This document shows positions 1-7,355 of a stretch of DNA of 52,142 bases, piece by piece. A program made the position numbers and the translations under genes. The notes beneath the pieces are model-generated. The model ran no database searches and was not told the origin of the DNA. It worked only from the letters and a program-made list of their open reading frames with translations. Source of the DNA: a virus; IMG/VR virus record IMGVR_UViG_3300042197_000494, positions 1 through 52,142 of that record. The stretch is one strand, 5' to 3'. The stretch's first letter is position 1, and every line of letters begins with the position of its first letter.

Positions 1-632
1 ACCACGCAAGCATCTATTCCACCCTTCGCAAAATACTTAGTCTTTGGACATAGATACTCTAGTCTAACTACTGCGCCATATCTAGTAAATCCTCTAAGAG
101 TGCTGTGATGGTCTTCTCCTGTATTGGTCATTCTTCTGTTGGGGTCTGTGAATATCCAGTCTTTGGCGTAAGATCCCATAAAGTTGGCACAAATATATCT
201 TAATCCTACGGAAATATGATTCTTGAGAAAGAAATGGTTCATGGTTGGGTTGATACCCCATTGCCTCGCTTGTTGGGCTTCTGCTACGGAAAATCCTACT
301 TCTGCTATTTCGTCCAATTGGTACCGTGTTGGTACCAGTTTCTTGTCTCCTAATTCTAGTAAATCTGCTAGGTCATCGTCAATACTGATTAATCTTTCAT
401 TTTCTGGAAACCAGTTGTGGTAAAACTTACGCTGACTAGAAATACCACGAACACCTACGATAATTTGATACTCGTCTTTTAATACAGAACTGTAAAGTTC
501 TTTCTGTTGTTCGTTGGCGACAAAGACATGTATCTTGCTTTTATCTACTTTAAGTCTTTCTAATGTGGCTAGGGTTTGATCTCGGCAAATCTCTGCTCTT
601 TGATAAGAAGGGATTACAACTTGATATTTCAA
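1..632 (-). CDS. TET/JBP-associated-type glycosyltransferase (partial, C-terminus outside window)
   Basis: The frame is open from a TTG at 632 to position 1 (210 codons); no ATG lies near the 5' end. The TTG overlaps the TGA stop of the dioxygenase gene, and AAGG lies about 10 nt upstream. The N-terminus LKYQVVIPSYQRAE is a GT-A fold start. ISIDDDLADLLEL (about residues 82-94) carries the DxD metal/nucleotide-sugar site, and GEDHHSTLR (172-180) is a likely catalytic acid region. This layout matches the glycosyltransferases known to accompany phage TET/JBP enzymes, which add a sugar to hydroxymethyl-pyrimidine in DNA. The direct overlap with a TET-like gene supports that role. The sugar and the exact base are unknown. 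The protein is cut by the window edge. Confidence 0.8.
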   Translation of the reverse strand, partial: MKYQVVIPSYQRAEICRDQTLATLERLKVDKSKIHVFVANEQQKELYSSVLKDEYQIIVGVRGISSQRKFYHNWFPENERLISIDDDLADLLELGDKKLVPTRYQLDEIAEVGFSVAEAQQARQWGINPTMNHFFLKNHISVGLRYICANFMGSYAKDWIFTDPNRRMTNTGEDHHSTLRGFTRYGAVVRLEYLCPKTKYFAKGGIDACV

Positions 633-1498
633 CGCCCTACCTTAAATTCAGTTTCACCTTTTAAGGCAGAAGCCAATCCTACTTCTCGCTGAGTTCTTCG
701 CTTTCTTGCTTCTTTCTGTTCGACCGCAAATGAAAAACAATCTTTCATGCCCCTTAAACAATAATAAACAACAGTGTATCGGTATGAATCTTTCTGAACA
801 TGGGCAATCGGTGTTACGCCATGAAGATATCTGTATCCTGGCCAAAATACTACCCAACCATCTCGGCAGTCTAATACCATATCGTATTCGGGTAAACTTA
901 AATAGCCACCTCTAGTTCCTCTTCTAATAATTGGCATGGCAGACCACATATCAAAATTGTTTCCGTCAAAATGATATGGCAGTGTTGAAGTTTTATTGAT
1001 AACTCCACTGGTCCACAAACTGCGTTCGCTTAATCTCCACTCATCTGCTACTCCTGCGGTCTCAACAGTATCTGCTGCGTAAGCATCTGGAACTATTTCC
1101 CTAATAATATCGGCTAATACATCTGCTGTTTTAGTTAATACATCGTGTTCTTCTGGTTGATCGTAAGATAAAGCAGTAGGACGACATGCTTCTCTTGTTT
1201 GAAAAGGTTTTCTTGGTGCCATGCCGAAAGTTCGAGAGTGATTTTCTACACCAGTTGATTGTCTTGTAACACCTGAAGAAGAATACTTTATTGAGCGAAC
1301 AGCCTTTCTTAATTCAGGCACAACTTCTTTAGGAAGAGGCATGTAAACTAAAAATGGCTCGTTAGATTCAGAGTCCACAAAAATACCTGCACTTTTTACA
1401 TTTGCTTCCATTTCTGGAACATCAATACCTTTTAACTCTTTTGTTTTTTTTCTGTCAATAACTCTTTTAACTGGAATAACTTCTAGGTCTTCAATCAC
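629..1498 (-). CDS. TET/JBP-family 2-oxoglutarate/Fe(II) DNA base dioxygenase
   Basis: 289 aa from a GTG at 1498, overlapping the upstream ParB-like gene by 8 bp, with GAGG about 9 nt upstream. The double-stranded beta-helix signature is present: LPYHFDGNNFDMWSAM holds the HxD iron ligands (H176, D178), RGTRGGYLSLPEYD follows, the distal iron ligand is H226 in RYLHGVTPI, and R240 in SYRYTVVYY is placed to bind 2-oxoglutarate. The N-terminal segment FGMAPRKPFQTREACRP is typical of phage TET/JBP members. Family members oxidise the methyl group of 5-methylcytosine (TET) or thymine (JBP) in DNA. Overlap with a glycosyltransferase gene suggests the hydroxymethyl product is then glycosylated to protect phage DNA. 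Which base is used cannot be read from sequence. Confidence 0.87.
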   Translation of the reverse strand: MIEDLEVIPVKRVIDRKKTKELKGIDVPEMEANVKSAGIFVDSESNEPFLVYMPLPKEVVPELRKAVRSIKYSSSGVTRQSTGVENHSRTFGMAPRKPFQTREACRPTALSYDQPEEHDVLTKTADVLADIIREIVPDAYAADTVETAGVADEWRLSERSLWTSGVINKTSTLPYHFDGNNFDMWSAMPIIRRGTRGGYLSLPEYDMVLDCRDGWVVFWPGYRYLHGVTPIAHVQKDSYRYTVVYYCLRGMKDCFSFAVEQKEARKRRTQREVGLASALKGETEFKVGR

Positions 1499-2162
1499 TT
1501 GGTGCCTCTGTTCCTGTTACCTCTGCGATAGCACGCAAAATTGCGTCTCCGTTACTATCCACATTGTACTTCACTCTTAGTTCGGTAAGTCTGTCCTGAA
1601 CCCAAATATATTGATCGTTGGGAAACTCACACATAAGTAATCTGACTGTTCTTTCAGCGTAGTGGGAGGCTCTTTCAGACATAGTAGGTCTTCTATTGAT
1701 TCCTTCTTGAGATAATTGACCTCCACCAGCAACACCATCGACCATACTTCCAGTTTCTTCATACAGTGGGGTGTTGGACTGTTCTTCTATTAGTGCTATT
1801 AAATCATCAATATCTTGGCTGTCATAACCAGTGCCTTCTAAACTGATATCTTGAAGTAAGTCTAATAATTCTTGTTCATCATAAGTTCCTAGTTCGCCCA
1901 AACGATTGTCGGTGGCTACTATTTTCTTTGCTTGGGTAGCATTTACATCTACTTCTACTATGTCAATTCTTGTCCAACCGCTTTCTTTTGCTGCTTGCCA
2001 TAGATGATTACCAGCCAAAATATATCTAGTTGATGCTTGTATGACGATAGGTTTGTATTGACCATTAGTCGCTAAAGATTCTTTTAACTTACTGATATTG
2101 CCTCTTCTTGGGTTGTTGGGAAAAGGTAAAAGACTATCTATTTCCGCACTGATAATTTCCAT
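1491..2162 (-). CDS. ParB-like (ParB N-terminal/Srx fold) protein
   Basis: 223 aa, ATG at 2162 with AAAGGA upstream. Residues 1-90 form a ParB N-terminal domain: LLPFPNNPRRG, KLKESLATNGQYKPIVI, YILAGNHLWQAAKESGW (GNHxW replacing the GExR/GNHR nucleotide motif) and ATDNRLGELG. The C-terminal 100 residues are not recognised. Phage ParB-like proteins of this kind often lie beside DNA-modification genes. Its stop overlaps the dioxygenase start, so the two are probably translated together. It could supply sequence guidance or an NTP-dependent DNA-binding function to the modification enzymes; that role is inference. Confidence 0.82.
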   Translation of the reverse strand: MEIISAEIDSLLPFPNNPRRGNISKLKESLATNGQYKPIVIQASTRYILAGNHLWQAAKESGWTRIDIVEVDVNATQAKKIVATDNRLGELGTYDEQELLDLLQDISLEGTGYDSQDIDDLIALIEEQSNTPLYEETGSMVDGVAGGGQLSQEGINRRPTMSERASHYAERTVRLLMCEFPNDQYIWVQDRLTELRVKYNVDSNGDAILRAIAEVTGTEAPSD

Positions 2163-2177
2163 TATTCTGTCCTTTCG

Positions 2178-2351
2178 TTAAAAGGGAGCATACCCTTTCT
2201 TCTTGGCTCTTTCAAATAATAGCCATAAAGAACCAACACCATAAGGATTTTCGCATTCTATCTTTTTATACTTGATTGAAAACTCTTCATCGGTTGCATT
2301 TTCTAAAAAATCATTTATATCTTGAAACTTTCTTCTTTGGCCTTTTTTCAT
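2178..2351 (-). CDS. Small hypothetical protein (57 aa)
   Basis: Begins MKKGQRRKFQDINDFLE, ends KKKGYAPF. AAGAAGGGATAATT precedes the ATG, the same ribosome-binding style as the rest of the early operon. It sits between a structured non-coding stretch and the ParB-like gene, 15 bp before the ParB start. Basic ends flank a central acidic part. No family recognised. Confidence 0.6.
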   Translation of the reverse strand: MKKGQRRKFQDINDFLENATDEEFSIKYKKIECENPYGVGSLWLLFERAKKKGYAPF

Positions 2352-2371
2352 AATTATCCCTTCTTTCTAGG

Positions 2372-2524
2372 GTGAGAGCCTATCCTGTTGGAAGGGTAAT
2401 AACAACGCAGATAGACTCTCACATCTATAGAGTGATAATAGATAAGTATGTTGTACCACGAACATACACTTACCTATCGGGTTAAGTAGTCGGACGGAAG
2501 GAACAACTACCACTCGCATAACCC
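2372..2524 (-). ncRNA. Structured intergenic RNA candidate with three hairpins
   Basis: Three inverted repeats follow one another between genes. GTGAGAG (2372-2378) pairs with CTCTCAC (2416-2422), extended by TATC/GATA. GTATGTT (2446-2452) pairs with AACATAC (2461-2467), extended by GATA/TATC. GGGTTA (2479-2484) pairs with TAACCC (2519-2524), with an inner GTAGT/ACTAC stem. No U-tract follows the stems on the minus strand, so this is not a simple terminator. It could be an mRNA-processing or stabilising element or a small RNA. It lacks a hammerhead core. Confidence 0.45.
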
Positions 2525-2528
2525 AATT

Positions 2529-2717
2529 CTATAAACACTCAGAGCAATAATTCATAACCCTGATGTTCTTGCTTGTTAATGAAAACCATTTTCCGCAATG
2601 GCTACACTGGACTTTTAACATTTTTTGGTCACTATATCCTCTTTTTTCAAGAGCATCAATCTTCTTGCCAATAGAAATAATTTTTTCACCAAGGGAAGTC
2701 ACTGTCTGTTCCTTCAT
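2529..2717 (-). CDS. Small zinc-ribbon protein
   Basis: 62 aa from ATG at 2717. A GTG at 2702 with AAGGA 7 nt upstream is an equally good start. The first third overlaps the 3' end of the SSB gene in another frame. The N-terminal half looks helical. The C-terminal half has CSHCGKWF and YCSECL, two CxxC pairs that would bind one zinc. The function is unknown; small zinc ribbons like this are common beside phage replication genes and may contact DNA or polymerase. Confidence 0.6.
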   Translation of the reverse strand: MKEQTVTSLGEKIISIGKKIDALEKRGYSDQKMLKVQCSHCGKWFSLTSKNIRVMNYCSECL

Positions 2718-3081
2718 TTTCTTTAATTGGTGTATTTTGTGGCTCGGCAATGTATTTCGGTATTACTCCAACAAAGTCAGAGTTGATTTCTAAACTTTTT
2801 TTCTCTTCTCCGTCTTTGGCTATGTAGGTATTTATTTGAAATCTACCTTGAACTATTACCTTGTCGCCTTTTTTCAAAGCATTGGCTGCTCCTGCTGCTT
2901 CGGCATTCCAAACAAAAACACGATACCAAGTTGTCTCTTGCTCAGTCCATGTTCCATTAATGTTTTTTCTAGGTGTATTAGCAACATTGAAAGATGTCAC
3001 GGATACTCCTTTGGGTGTTTTTCTAAACTCGGCATCAGAGCCTAAGTTTCCTATCACTGTAATTACTGGTTCACCAGCCAT
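2686..3081 (-). CDS. ssb: Single-stranded DNA-binding protein
   Basis: 131 aa, ATG at 3081 with GAAGGG upstream. The OB-fold is clear: ITVIGNLGSDAEFRKTPKG, VTSFNVANTPR, TTWYRVFVWNAEAAGAANAL, KGDKVIVQGRFQ and KKSLEINSDFVGVIPKY. A short acidic tail ending DSDFPW resembles the protein-partner tip of bacterial SSB. It protects single-stranded DNA during phage replication and recombination. It lies directly downstream of HNH and RusA genes, overlapping the HNH gene by 11 bp, in the recombination/replication block. Confidence 0.93.
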   Translation of the reverse strand: MAGEPVITVIGNLGSDAEFRKTPKGVSVTSFNVANTPRKNINGTWTEQETTWYRVFVWNAEAAGAANALKKGDKVIVQGRFQINTYIAKDGEEKKSLEINSDFVGVIPKYIAEPQNTPIKENEGTDSDFPW

Positions 3082-3430
3082 TTTGATTCCCTTCTAGATA
3101 TCGATAACTTCCGTCATCTGTAAGTAGAACAATAGCACCACTAGGCAAAATCAATGGTGTTTCTTCTGGTTCTTGCCAAGTCGCAACCATTAGCCCTGCT
3201 TGGTTAGATGCGGAAGGGTTCATGTGTACACTATCTGTGCCCATATTGTGGCATTCATGGTGTAGTGCCACAAAGTTAGAACAGGTATCTTTACCACCTC
3301 TAGATCGTAGTTTTCTATGATGTAAAGCCCATGAGCCACCAAGTGGTTTACCGCATTTTTCGCAGTAGTTTTTACATCTAACTCCTACCATCTCTCTGAT
3401 TTCAGTCAAATCTGTTTTACCCTTACTCAA
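3071..3430 (-). CDS. HNH endonuclease
   Basis: 119 aa. It contains CEKCGKPL (C23, C26), SWALHHRKLRSRGG (HH at 37-38) and NFVALHHECHNMG (H57, C60, H61), a complete HNH motif with structural zinc cysteines. The C-terminal 45 residues (LILPSGAIVLLTDDGSYRYLEG) are a small unrecognised beta-rich part. It overlaps RusA upstream and SSB downstream by a few bases, so it belongs to the replication-recombination operon rather than being an obvious homing insertion. Confidence 0.88.
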   Translation of the reverse strand: MSKGKTDLTEIREMVGVRCKNYCEKCGKPLGGSWALHHRKLRSRGGKDTCSNFVALHHECHNMGTDSVHMNPSASNQAGLMVATWQEPEETPLILPSGAIVLLTDDGSYRYLEGNQNGW

Positions 3431-3806
3431 GTATTTGCTCTATTCCTATCCAGACTCCTTGATTTATCCCATAAGTTTTAGTTGCTTGTATGAGAATAAC
3501 CTGAGAGTCGTCTTCGTATGCTACACCAGTCAGTCCGTCTAAAACTGCTCTGATTAGTTTGTCTAGGTCAGGCTTTACTGCGGGGAATGCTCTTTTTGCT
3601 GATTTTGGTTTGAGCATAATGAAATCTAATTCTACTTTGACTGCACTTGCAACAGGTTTGAAACCAAATAGTTCTGCGTTTCTTGCTATGTCAGCACGCC
3701 AAACGGCCAAGTCTTGAGAACGAGAATGAATCATAACTCCGGGTCTAATAAACTTCATAGAACCTTGAGGTACTGGTCTTCCTTTAACAAAAAACGAATC
3801 TTTCAA
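3423..3806 (-). CDS. rusA: RusA-family Holliday junction resolvase
   Basis: 127 aa. VKGRPVPQGSMKF at the start and KPDLDKLIRAVLDGLTG followed by YEDDSQVI (D80, D82, D90, D99/D100) give the metal-binding aspartates of RusA nucleases, which cut four-way junctions as homodimers. Length is normal for the family. It would resolve recombination and replication intermediates made with the Bet and nuclease proteins upstream. Start overlaps the previous gene's stop by 4 bp. Confidence 0.88.
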   Translation of the reverse strand: MKDSFFVKGRPVPQGSMKFIRPGVMIHSRSQDLAVWRADIARNAELFGFKPVASAVKVELDFIMLKPKSAKRAFPAVKPDLDKLIRAVLDGLTGVAYEDDSQVILIQATKTYGINQGVWIGIEQILE

Positions 3807-4270
3807 TACCAGTTCCTATCTTGATGAAATGCCCAAGCCTCACATGGTGAACCATAGCGGACTTTAATATAGTTCAGCCCCCAAGTTATTTGAGTTACTG
3901 GACTATCTAGAAATTCAGCAATTTCCTGTTCGGTATTTTGGCTCATGTGCCTTTGGGGTATGCCGTAATCTTGGGTGGGGGACTTCGCCTCATAATTCCA
4001 AGCAGATTCTTTACCCCATAATTTACCTAAGCATTTCCATTGCTCTTGATTCCAGTTATATTGTTTCTCTGCAATATTGCGGGCAAAACTCTTTGGGTCG
4101 GTAAATTCTTTGTCTTGTGCCCAAACGCTTTGCCCAACTGGGGCATGGACATGGGTTAAAGGGCTTGCAAAGGTCATTATGGCGGTCAAATATCCGCCAA
4201 GGTAAAACTTTAACCGCTTTATTTTCTTTCCGTTCTGAGGGGCTTTTAAGCCCTTTTGTTTCCTATTCAT
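3803..4270 (-). CDS. Secreted lytic transglycosylase-like protein
   Basis: 155 aa. The basic N-terminus with LGGYLTAIMTFASPLTHVHA (about 24-43) looks like a signal peptide or signal anchor. The rest matches the actinobacterial lysozyme-like/transglycosylase domain: CLGKLWGKESAWNYEAKSP with a candidate catalytic Glu (E88), QDYGIPQRHMS, ITWGLNYIKVRYGSPCEAWAFH. Such proteins cut peptidoglycan. Placement in the early replication operon rather than with the CHAP lysin is odd. It may act in superinfection control or cell-wall remodelling, or be a second lysis enzyme. Confidence 0.78.
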   Translation of the reverse strand: MNRKQKGLKAPQNGKKIKRLKFYLGGYLTAIMTFASPLTHVHAPVGQSVWAQDKEFTDPKSFARNIAEKQYNWNQEQWKCLGKLWGKESAWNYEAKSPTQDYGIPQRHMSQNTEQEIAEFLDSPVTQITWGLNYIKVRYGSPCEAWAFHQDRNWY

Positions 4271-4281
4271 TTGCCCTCCTT

Positions 4282-4590
4282 TTATAGAATGCGAGTCTTA
4301 GAACTCTCTTCTAATTCGTAGGCTTTGATTCGGGTATGTTTTCCACGAGCACGGAGTCGCTCGTAATATTCCTCACTAGTGGCGGAACTCTTCCATATAT
4401 GCCACCTTTCATAGTCGCAGTTTGCACATGGAACTACGGCTTCTTTCTGGGTCTTGTCAATGCTATCATTTTCAGAGCATTGGACACCATGTCCATCAAC
4501 CCAATATTGCACAAATATCCAGCCTGCCTCACAACCATCTGTATGCGTGCAGATGCAAGAAGGCTTACCGCAATGTTTACCCTTCCTCAT
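4282..4590 (-). CDS. Cysteine-rich hypothetical protein
   Basis: 102 aa, ATG at 4590 with AAAGAGG upstream. The N-terminus CGKPSCICTHTDGCEAGW and the middle VVPCANCDYERWHIWK supply paired cysteines for one or two metal sites. The C-terminal third is charged and helical (SEEYYERLRARGKHTRIK). No named family recognised; similar Cys-rich small proteins are frequent in actinophage early operons. Confidence 0.7.
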   Translation of the reverse strand: MRKGKHCGKPSCICTHTDGCEAGWIFVQYWVDGHGVQCSENDSIDKTQKEAVVPCANCDYERWHIWKSSATSEEYYERLRARGKHTRIKAYELEESSKTRIL

Positions 4591-4592
4591 TT

Positions 4593-4784
4593 TTACCTCT
4601 TTCTTCTCCAGCCAGTCAAGTCTGGAACTTTTATTCTATGAACTTCTGCCATGTGTGCCGAAAAGGGAATTGTTGGGTCAAATAACAGCCCTGCTCCAAC
4701 TTCCCAAATCACGATAAATCCTTCACAGAAAGGGCAAGACATAGATTCCCAACCCTCGCCAATTTCTTTATCGCCAATAAACAT
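4593..4784 (-). CDS. Small hypothetical protein with CPFC motif
   Basis: 63 aa: SMSCPFCEGFIVIWEVGAGL then SAHMAEVHRIKVPDL and a basic tail WRRKR. The CxxC plus two histidines (HMAEVH) could form a C2H2-like zinc site. It lies 1-2 bp from both neighbours in the operon, which supports it as real. Function unknown. Confidence 0.6.
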   Translation of the reverse strand: MFIGDKEIGEGWESMSCPFCEGFIVIWEVGAGLLFDPTIPFSAHMAEVHRIKVPDLTGWRRKR

Positions 4785-4785
4785 A

Positions 4786-5568
4786 TTAAGCCTTCTGTTC
4801 AGAATACATTCTTTGGGCTACTCTTAAAGCATAACTAGGTAAATCTTTCAGGTCTTTACTTACTGCTTCATCTATTGCTAGTAAAGATATTCTGCCGAAT
4901 CTTTTAGTCATCTGACCAATTCTTGCTGATTCGGCTGTCGTCAGAACTCGTGATTGTAATTCTGATACATACCAAATAGTAAGAGCAATACAACCATTGA
5001 TATCGTTTTCGGCATGAAGTATGTCCCATTGTTCTTCAACCAGTTTGCTCATATTCCAAGCATTGACCCCACCTGCTCTTGCTTGACCAAGTTTCTCAGA
5101 TATTCTTTCAACTGCATTCTTTGCTGAGATATTAGTTGGGGCAAGCACTACCTCCTTAGATATATCTATATCTAAGGATATTGGGTTGGGTTGGGTTGGG
5201 TTGGGTTGGGGGTGGCGTTTCTTTTCCGTTTCTTTAGTTTTTGCTTTTTCACGAAACTTCTTTAGCCGTAATTTAGCCTCGTCCCTTTTCTTGTTTACCT
5301 TTTCTCGAGTTGGTTGATACTCTGTATAAGAGCGGATTAGAAATCCTTTATCTACTCTTTCCCATAAGTTTTGGTCTTCCAACTCATCACTTGGTTTGAA
5401 TGGATTATCCCCTACCAAATTAGAAACAATTTGATAAGGGATTAAACCATCAGTTAGTTGCCTATTTGAATAACACAATCCAGTTATGAATAACCGAAAT
5501 GCAGCATCTGATAATGCGATAACTTTTGGGTGATCTGAAAAGTTATCATCGATTCTTACCCAGCCCAA
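4786..5568 (-). CDS. Replication initiator / helicase-loader-like protein
   Basis: 260 aa. The N-terminal 75 residues (WVRIDDNFSDHPKVIALSD, LFITGLCYSN, LTDGLIPYQI) resemble the winged-helix domain of phage replisome organisers of the DnaD/replication-protein O type. A lysine-rich linker (KKRDEAKLRLKKFREKAK) and a Pro-Asn repeat (QPNPTQPNP) follow, then a helical C-terminal domain with aromatic residues. Its place between the nuclease gene and RusA/SSB supports a role in loading the host helicase. The linker is encoded by a G-quadruplex-type repeat listed separately. Confidence 0.65.
   Translation of the reverse strand: MGWVRIDDNFSDHPKVIALSDAAFRLFITGLCYSNRQLTDGLIPYQIVSNLVGDNPFKPSDELEDQNLWERVDKGFLIRSYTEYQPTREKVNKKRDEAKLRLKKFREKAKTKETEKKRHPQPNPTQPNPISLDIDISKEVVLAPTNISAKNAVERISEKLGQARAGGVNAWNMSKLVEEQWDILHAENDINGCIALTIWYVSELQSRVLTTAESARIGQMTKRFGRISLLAIDEAVSKDLKDLPSYALRVAQRMYSEQKA
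5183..5212 (+). repeat. GGGTT tandem repeat (G-quadruplex motif) inside the replication gene
   Basis: On the plus strand there are six consecutive GGG tracts separated by TT, a perfect match to the three-tetrad G4 pattern. On the coding strand it reads as the Pro-Asn-Pro-Thr linker of the replication protein. It could form a G4 on the single-stranded plus strand during replication. The repeat is in frame-breaking 5-bp units, so slippage would change the reading frame. Confidence 0.75.
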
Positions 5569-5624
5569 AATAAACTCCTTCCGTAGTTAAGTTTCATTAT
5601 GGCTCATAGTTTTAGAAATGCCCT

Positions 5625-6566
5625 TCATTTCTTGACGGTGAGCCGAGTCGATTCTCTGCCAACCTTGTATGGAACATGACCCAAAAGTTTGCGAACTTCT
5701 TCTTCGTCCACACTCTTTCTACCTGCTGTTATGCTCCAATTTATCCTGAGACCATTTTCAGTTATCCCACTAATCCCTTCGAGTAAAGATTTGATAACAT
5801 CTTTCTCTTTTTCTAGATTATTTATTTTCTCATTGATCTCAAGATAATACTCTGCGGCCACCGCTATTTTGACATCTTCAATAATTGCGGTTTCCGCTAC
5901 GGCTTTTGGGCGACCAACACAACCTTTCACGCCACTAGCATCATAGAAAGAACAATAGTTTTTACAGAATACTGCGTCTTTTTCTGCTGGCGGTGGAGTT
6001 TGAGATTGTCTTACTTGCGCTAACCAAGCGAGAGCCTCCTTACATACTTCAATATCAAATGGCTCACTGTGGTAAACAATATCTCTTTCATCTCCATCTC
6101 TGGGTATGCCAACAAGAGTTACTGTTTTTACTTCATATCCAGCACGACTAGCAAGATATCCATATAACTGTACTTGCCAGCGTTGCGATTTAGTAGGGAA
6201 GTATCTACCTAGATTAGATTTGGTACTAGTTTTCCAGTCGATAACTTCATGGTTGATTTTGTCATACATGTCAATATGACCAACCATTTCATCTTCTGGT
6301 GAATCGAACTCTTGTTCTAATAAGAACCTTTCCGCAAATGGGTCTTGTTCATAAAAGATTTTCTGTAAGTAGGAGTGAATACCACTTCCCATAATAGAGG
6401 CTAGAGAAAGAGTATTTTGATTAGTAGTTTCTTGGTTGTTCAACTTATACCAAAGTTTTCTTGAACAACCACCAACCTCGCTAGGTCCAACTATTTTTTG
6501 CTGAGACCTAGCAGATTTGCTGCTTGACTTGGTTATTATATTGATTAGTTCATTGACCTGAGTCAT
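5625..6566 (-). CDS. PD-(D/E)XK exonuclease, Cas4/RecB-like, possible Fe-S cluster
   Basis: 313 aa. Catalytic motifs are in order: H64 in SGIHSYLQ, GHIDM (D99), VIDWKTS (D110, K112) and QVQLYGYLAS. C34 in VGGCSRKLWY and three later cysteines in FCKNYCSFYD...GC give the four-cysteine pattern of Cas4/AddB-type Fe-S nucleases. A helical C-terminal region (EINEKINNLEKEKDVIK) follows. Probably the 5'-3' exonuclease partner of the Bet/RecT annealing protein at 8575-9411. It overlaps the downstream end of the 6550-6828 gene by 17 bp. Confidence 0.83.
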   Translation of the reverse strand: MTQVNELINIITKSSSKSARSQQKIVGPSEVGGCSRKLWYKLNNQETTNQNTLSLASIMGSGIHSYLQKIFYEQDPFAERFLLEQEFDSPEDEMVGHIDMYDKINHEVIDWKTSTKSNLGRYFPTKSQRWQVQLYGYLASRAGYEVKTVTLVGIPRDGDERDIVYHSEPFDIEVCKEALAWLAQVRQSQTPPPAEKDAVFCKNYCSFYDASGVKGCVGRPKAVAETAIIEDVKIAVAAEYYLEINEKINNLEKEKDVIKSLLEGISGITENGLRINWSITAGRKSVDEEEVRKLLGHVPYKVGRESTRLTVKK

Positions 6567-6828
6567 TGATTTTCCCTTCTTTTGTTTGAGCGTAGAGTTT
6601 TTCTATGTAGTGCCTCCAGCAGTTAGTTATTTCTTCCCACATACTTTCGTCACGATCCATGTTTTCAACTATTTCTTGCCATTGTTCGTTTGATATTGGG
6701 AAGTCTTTACCCTCGTTGAGGTTTTCAACAAGGTGTTCTTCTGCTTCTTCTTTTTCAAACATAGCCACGAAAATATGATTATCGTCTGGCAAGTGCTTGA
6801 TCATTTCTTTTAGATAACTAACTTTCAT
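6550..6828 (-). CDS. Acidic hypothetical protein
   Basis: 92 aa beginning MKVSYLKEMIKHLPDDNHIFV, with GAAGGGTA before the ATG. It is strongly acidic (EKEEAEEHLVENLNEGKD, ENMDRDESMWEEITN). The first 20 residues resemble the phage 'LIELLKxLPDDxxV' type of small protein. It lies just upstream of the nuclease gene. Function not recognised; an acidic DNA-mimic or nuclease-regulating role is only a guess. Confidence 0.68.
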   Translation of the reverse strand: MKVSYLKEMIKHLPDDNHIFVAMFEKEEAEEHLVENLNEGKDFPISNEQWQEIVENMDRDESMWEEITNCWRHYIEKLYAQTKEGKINDSGQ

Positions 6829-6982
6829 TGATATACCCTTCTCCTATTAGTCCTTCGAAAAAATCCCATATTTTCGTTAGACCTTCTCGAGTTTCTTTAT
6901 CTCCAGCCAAAGAAGCCAGTACGATTGCTTTGGTTAAGGTTTCACCAAACTTCTGGACATCTTTGTATTCATATCCAAGCAT
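6818..6982 (-). CDS. Small hypothetical protein (54 aa)
   Basis: Starts MLGYEYKDVQKFGETLTK with TAGGAG upstream and ends GEGYINES. Its stop codon overlaps the first codons of the next gene (6828). It is short and helical, with alternating hydrophobic residues (IVLASLAGDKETREGLTKIW). No family recognised. Spacing, ribosome site and overlap support it as a real gene. Confidence 0.6.
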   Translation of the reverse strand: MLGYEYKDVQKFGETLTKAIVLASLAGDKETREGLTKIWDFFEGLIGEGYINES

Positions 6983-6990
6983 GATAACTC

Positions 6991-7338
6991 CTATACTTCT
7001 AGTGAAGCCCTAACGGAAGTCCCGATAGAGCGAGCGATATCTACTTGAGTTCTTACTCTTTGAGCATTTGCTCTTGCTGCTTTGACCATAGCGTCAGTAA
7101 TTTGCAAGTTATGAAATTCGTCAGCGCATTGCAGAAGTGCTGTGTCTGCCACATCTTGAACACGCATCTTCTGAAAGGAAGTTCCAACTTCAATTCTTGC
7201 TCTTGCTATGGCTAACTCAAATGCGCTCTTCGCTTTATGGTAAGCCAATTCTGCACTTGATAATTCTTCATGCGCTAAGTCAATTTCTTTACTTAACTCA
7301 TAAAGTCTATTTTCTATTCTTACTGGTGTGATTGCCAT
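6991..7338 (-). CDS. Coiled-coil hypothetical protein
   Basis: 115 aa from the ATG at 7338 (MAITPVRIENRLYELSKEID), which has GAGGTGA upstream. A longer upstream extension would overlap the 7356 gene and is rejected. Nearly all helix: EIDLAHEELSSAELAYHKAKSAFELAIARARIEV is heptad-like, as in phage proteins that wrap or bridge DNA-processing complexes. It lies in the recombination block between Bet and the exonuclease. Function unknown. Confidence 0.68.
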   Translation of the reverse strand: MAITPVRIENRLYELSKEIDLAHEELSSAELAYHKAKSAFELAIARARIEVGTSFQKMRVQDVADTALLQCADEFHNLQITDAMVKAARANAQRVRTQVDIARSIGTSVRASLEV

Positions 7339-7355
7339 ATCGATATTCACCTCGT

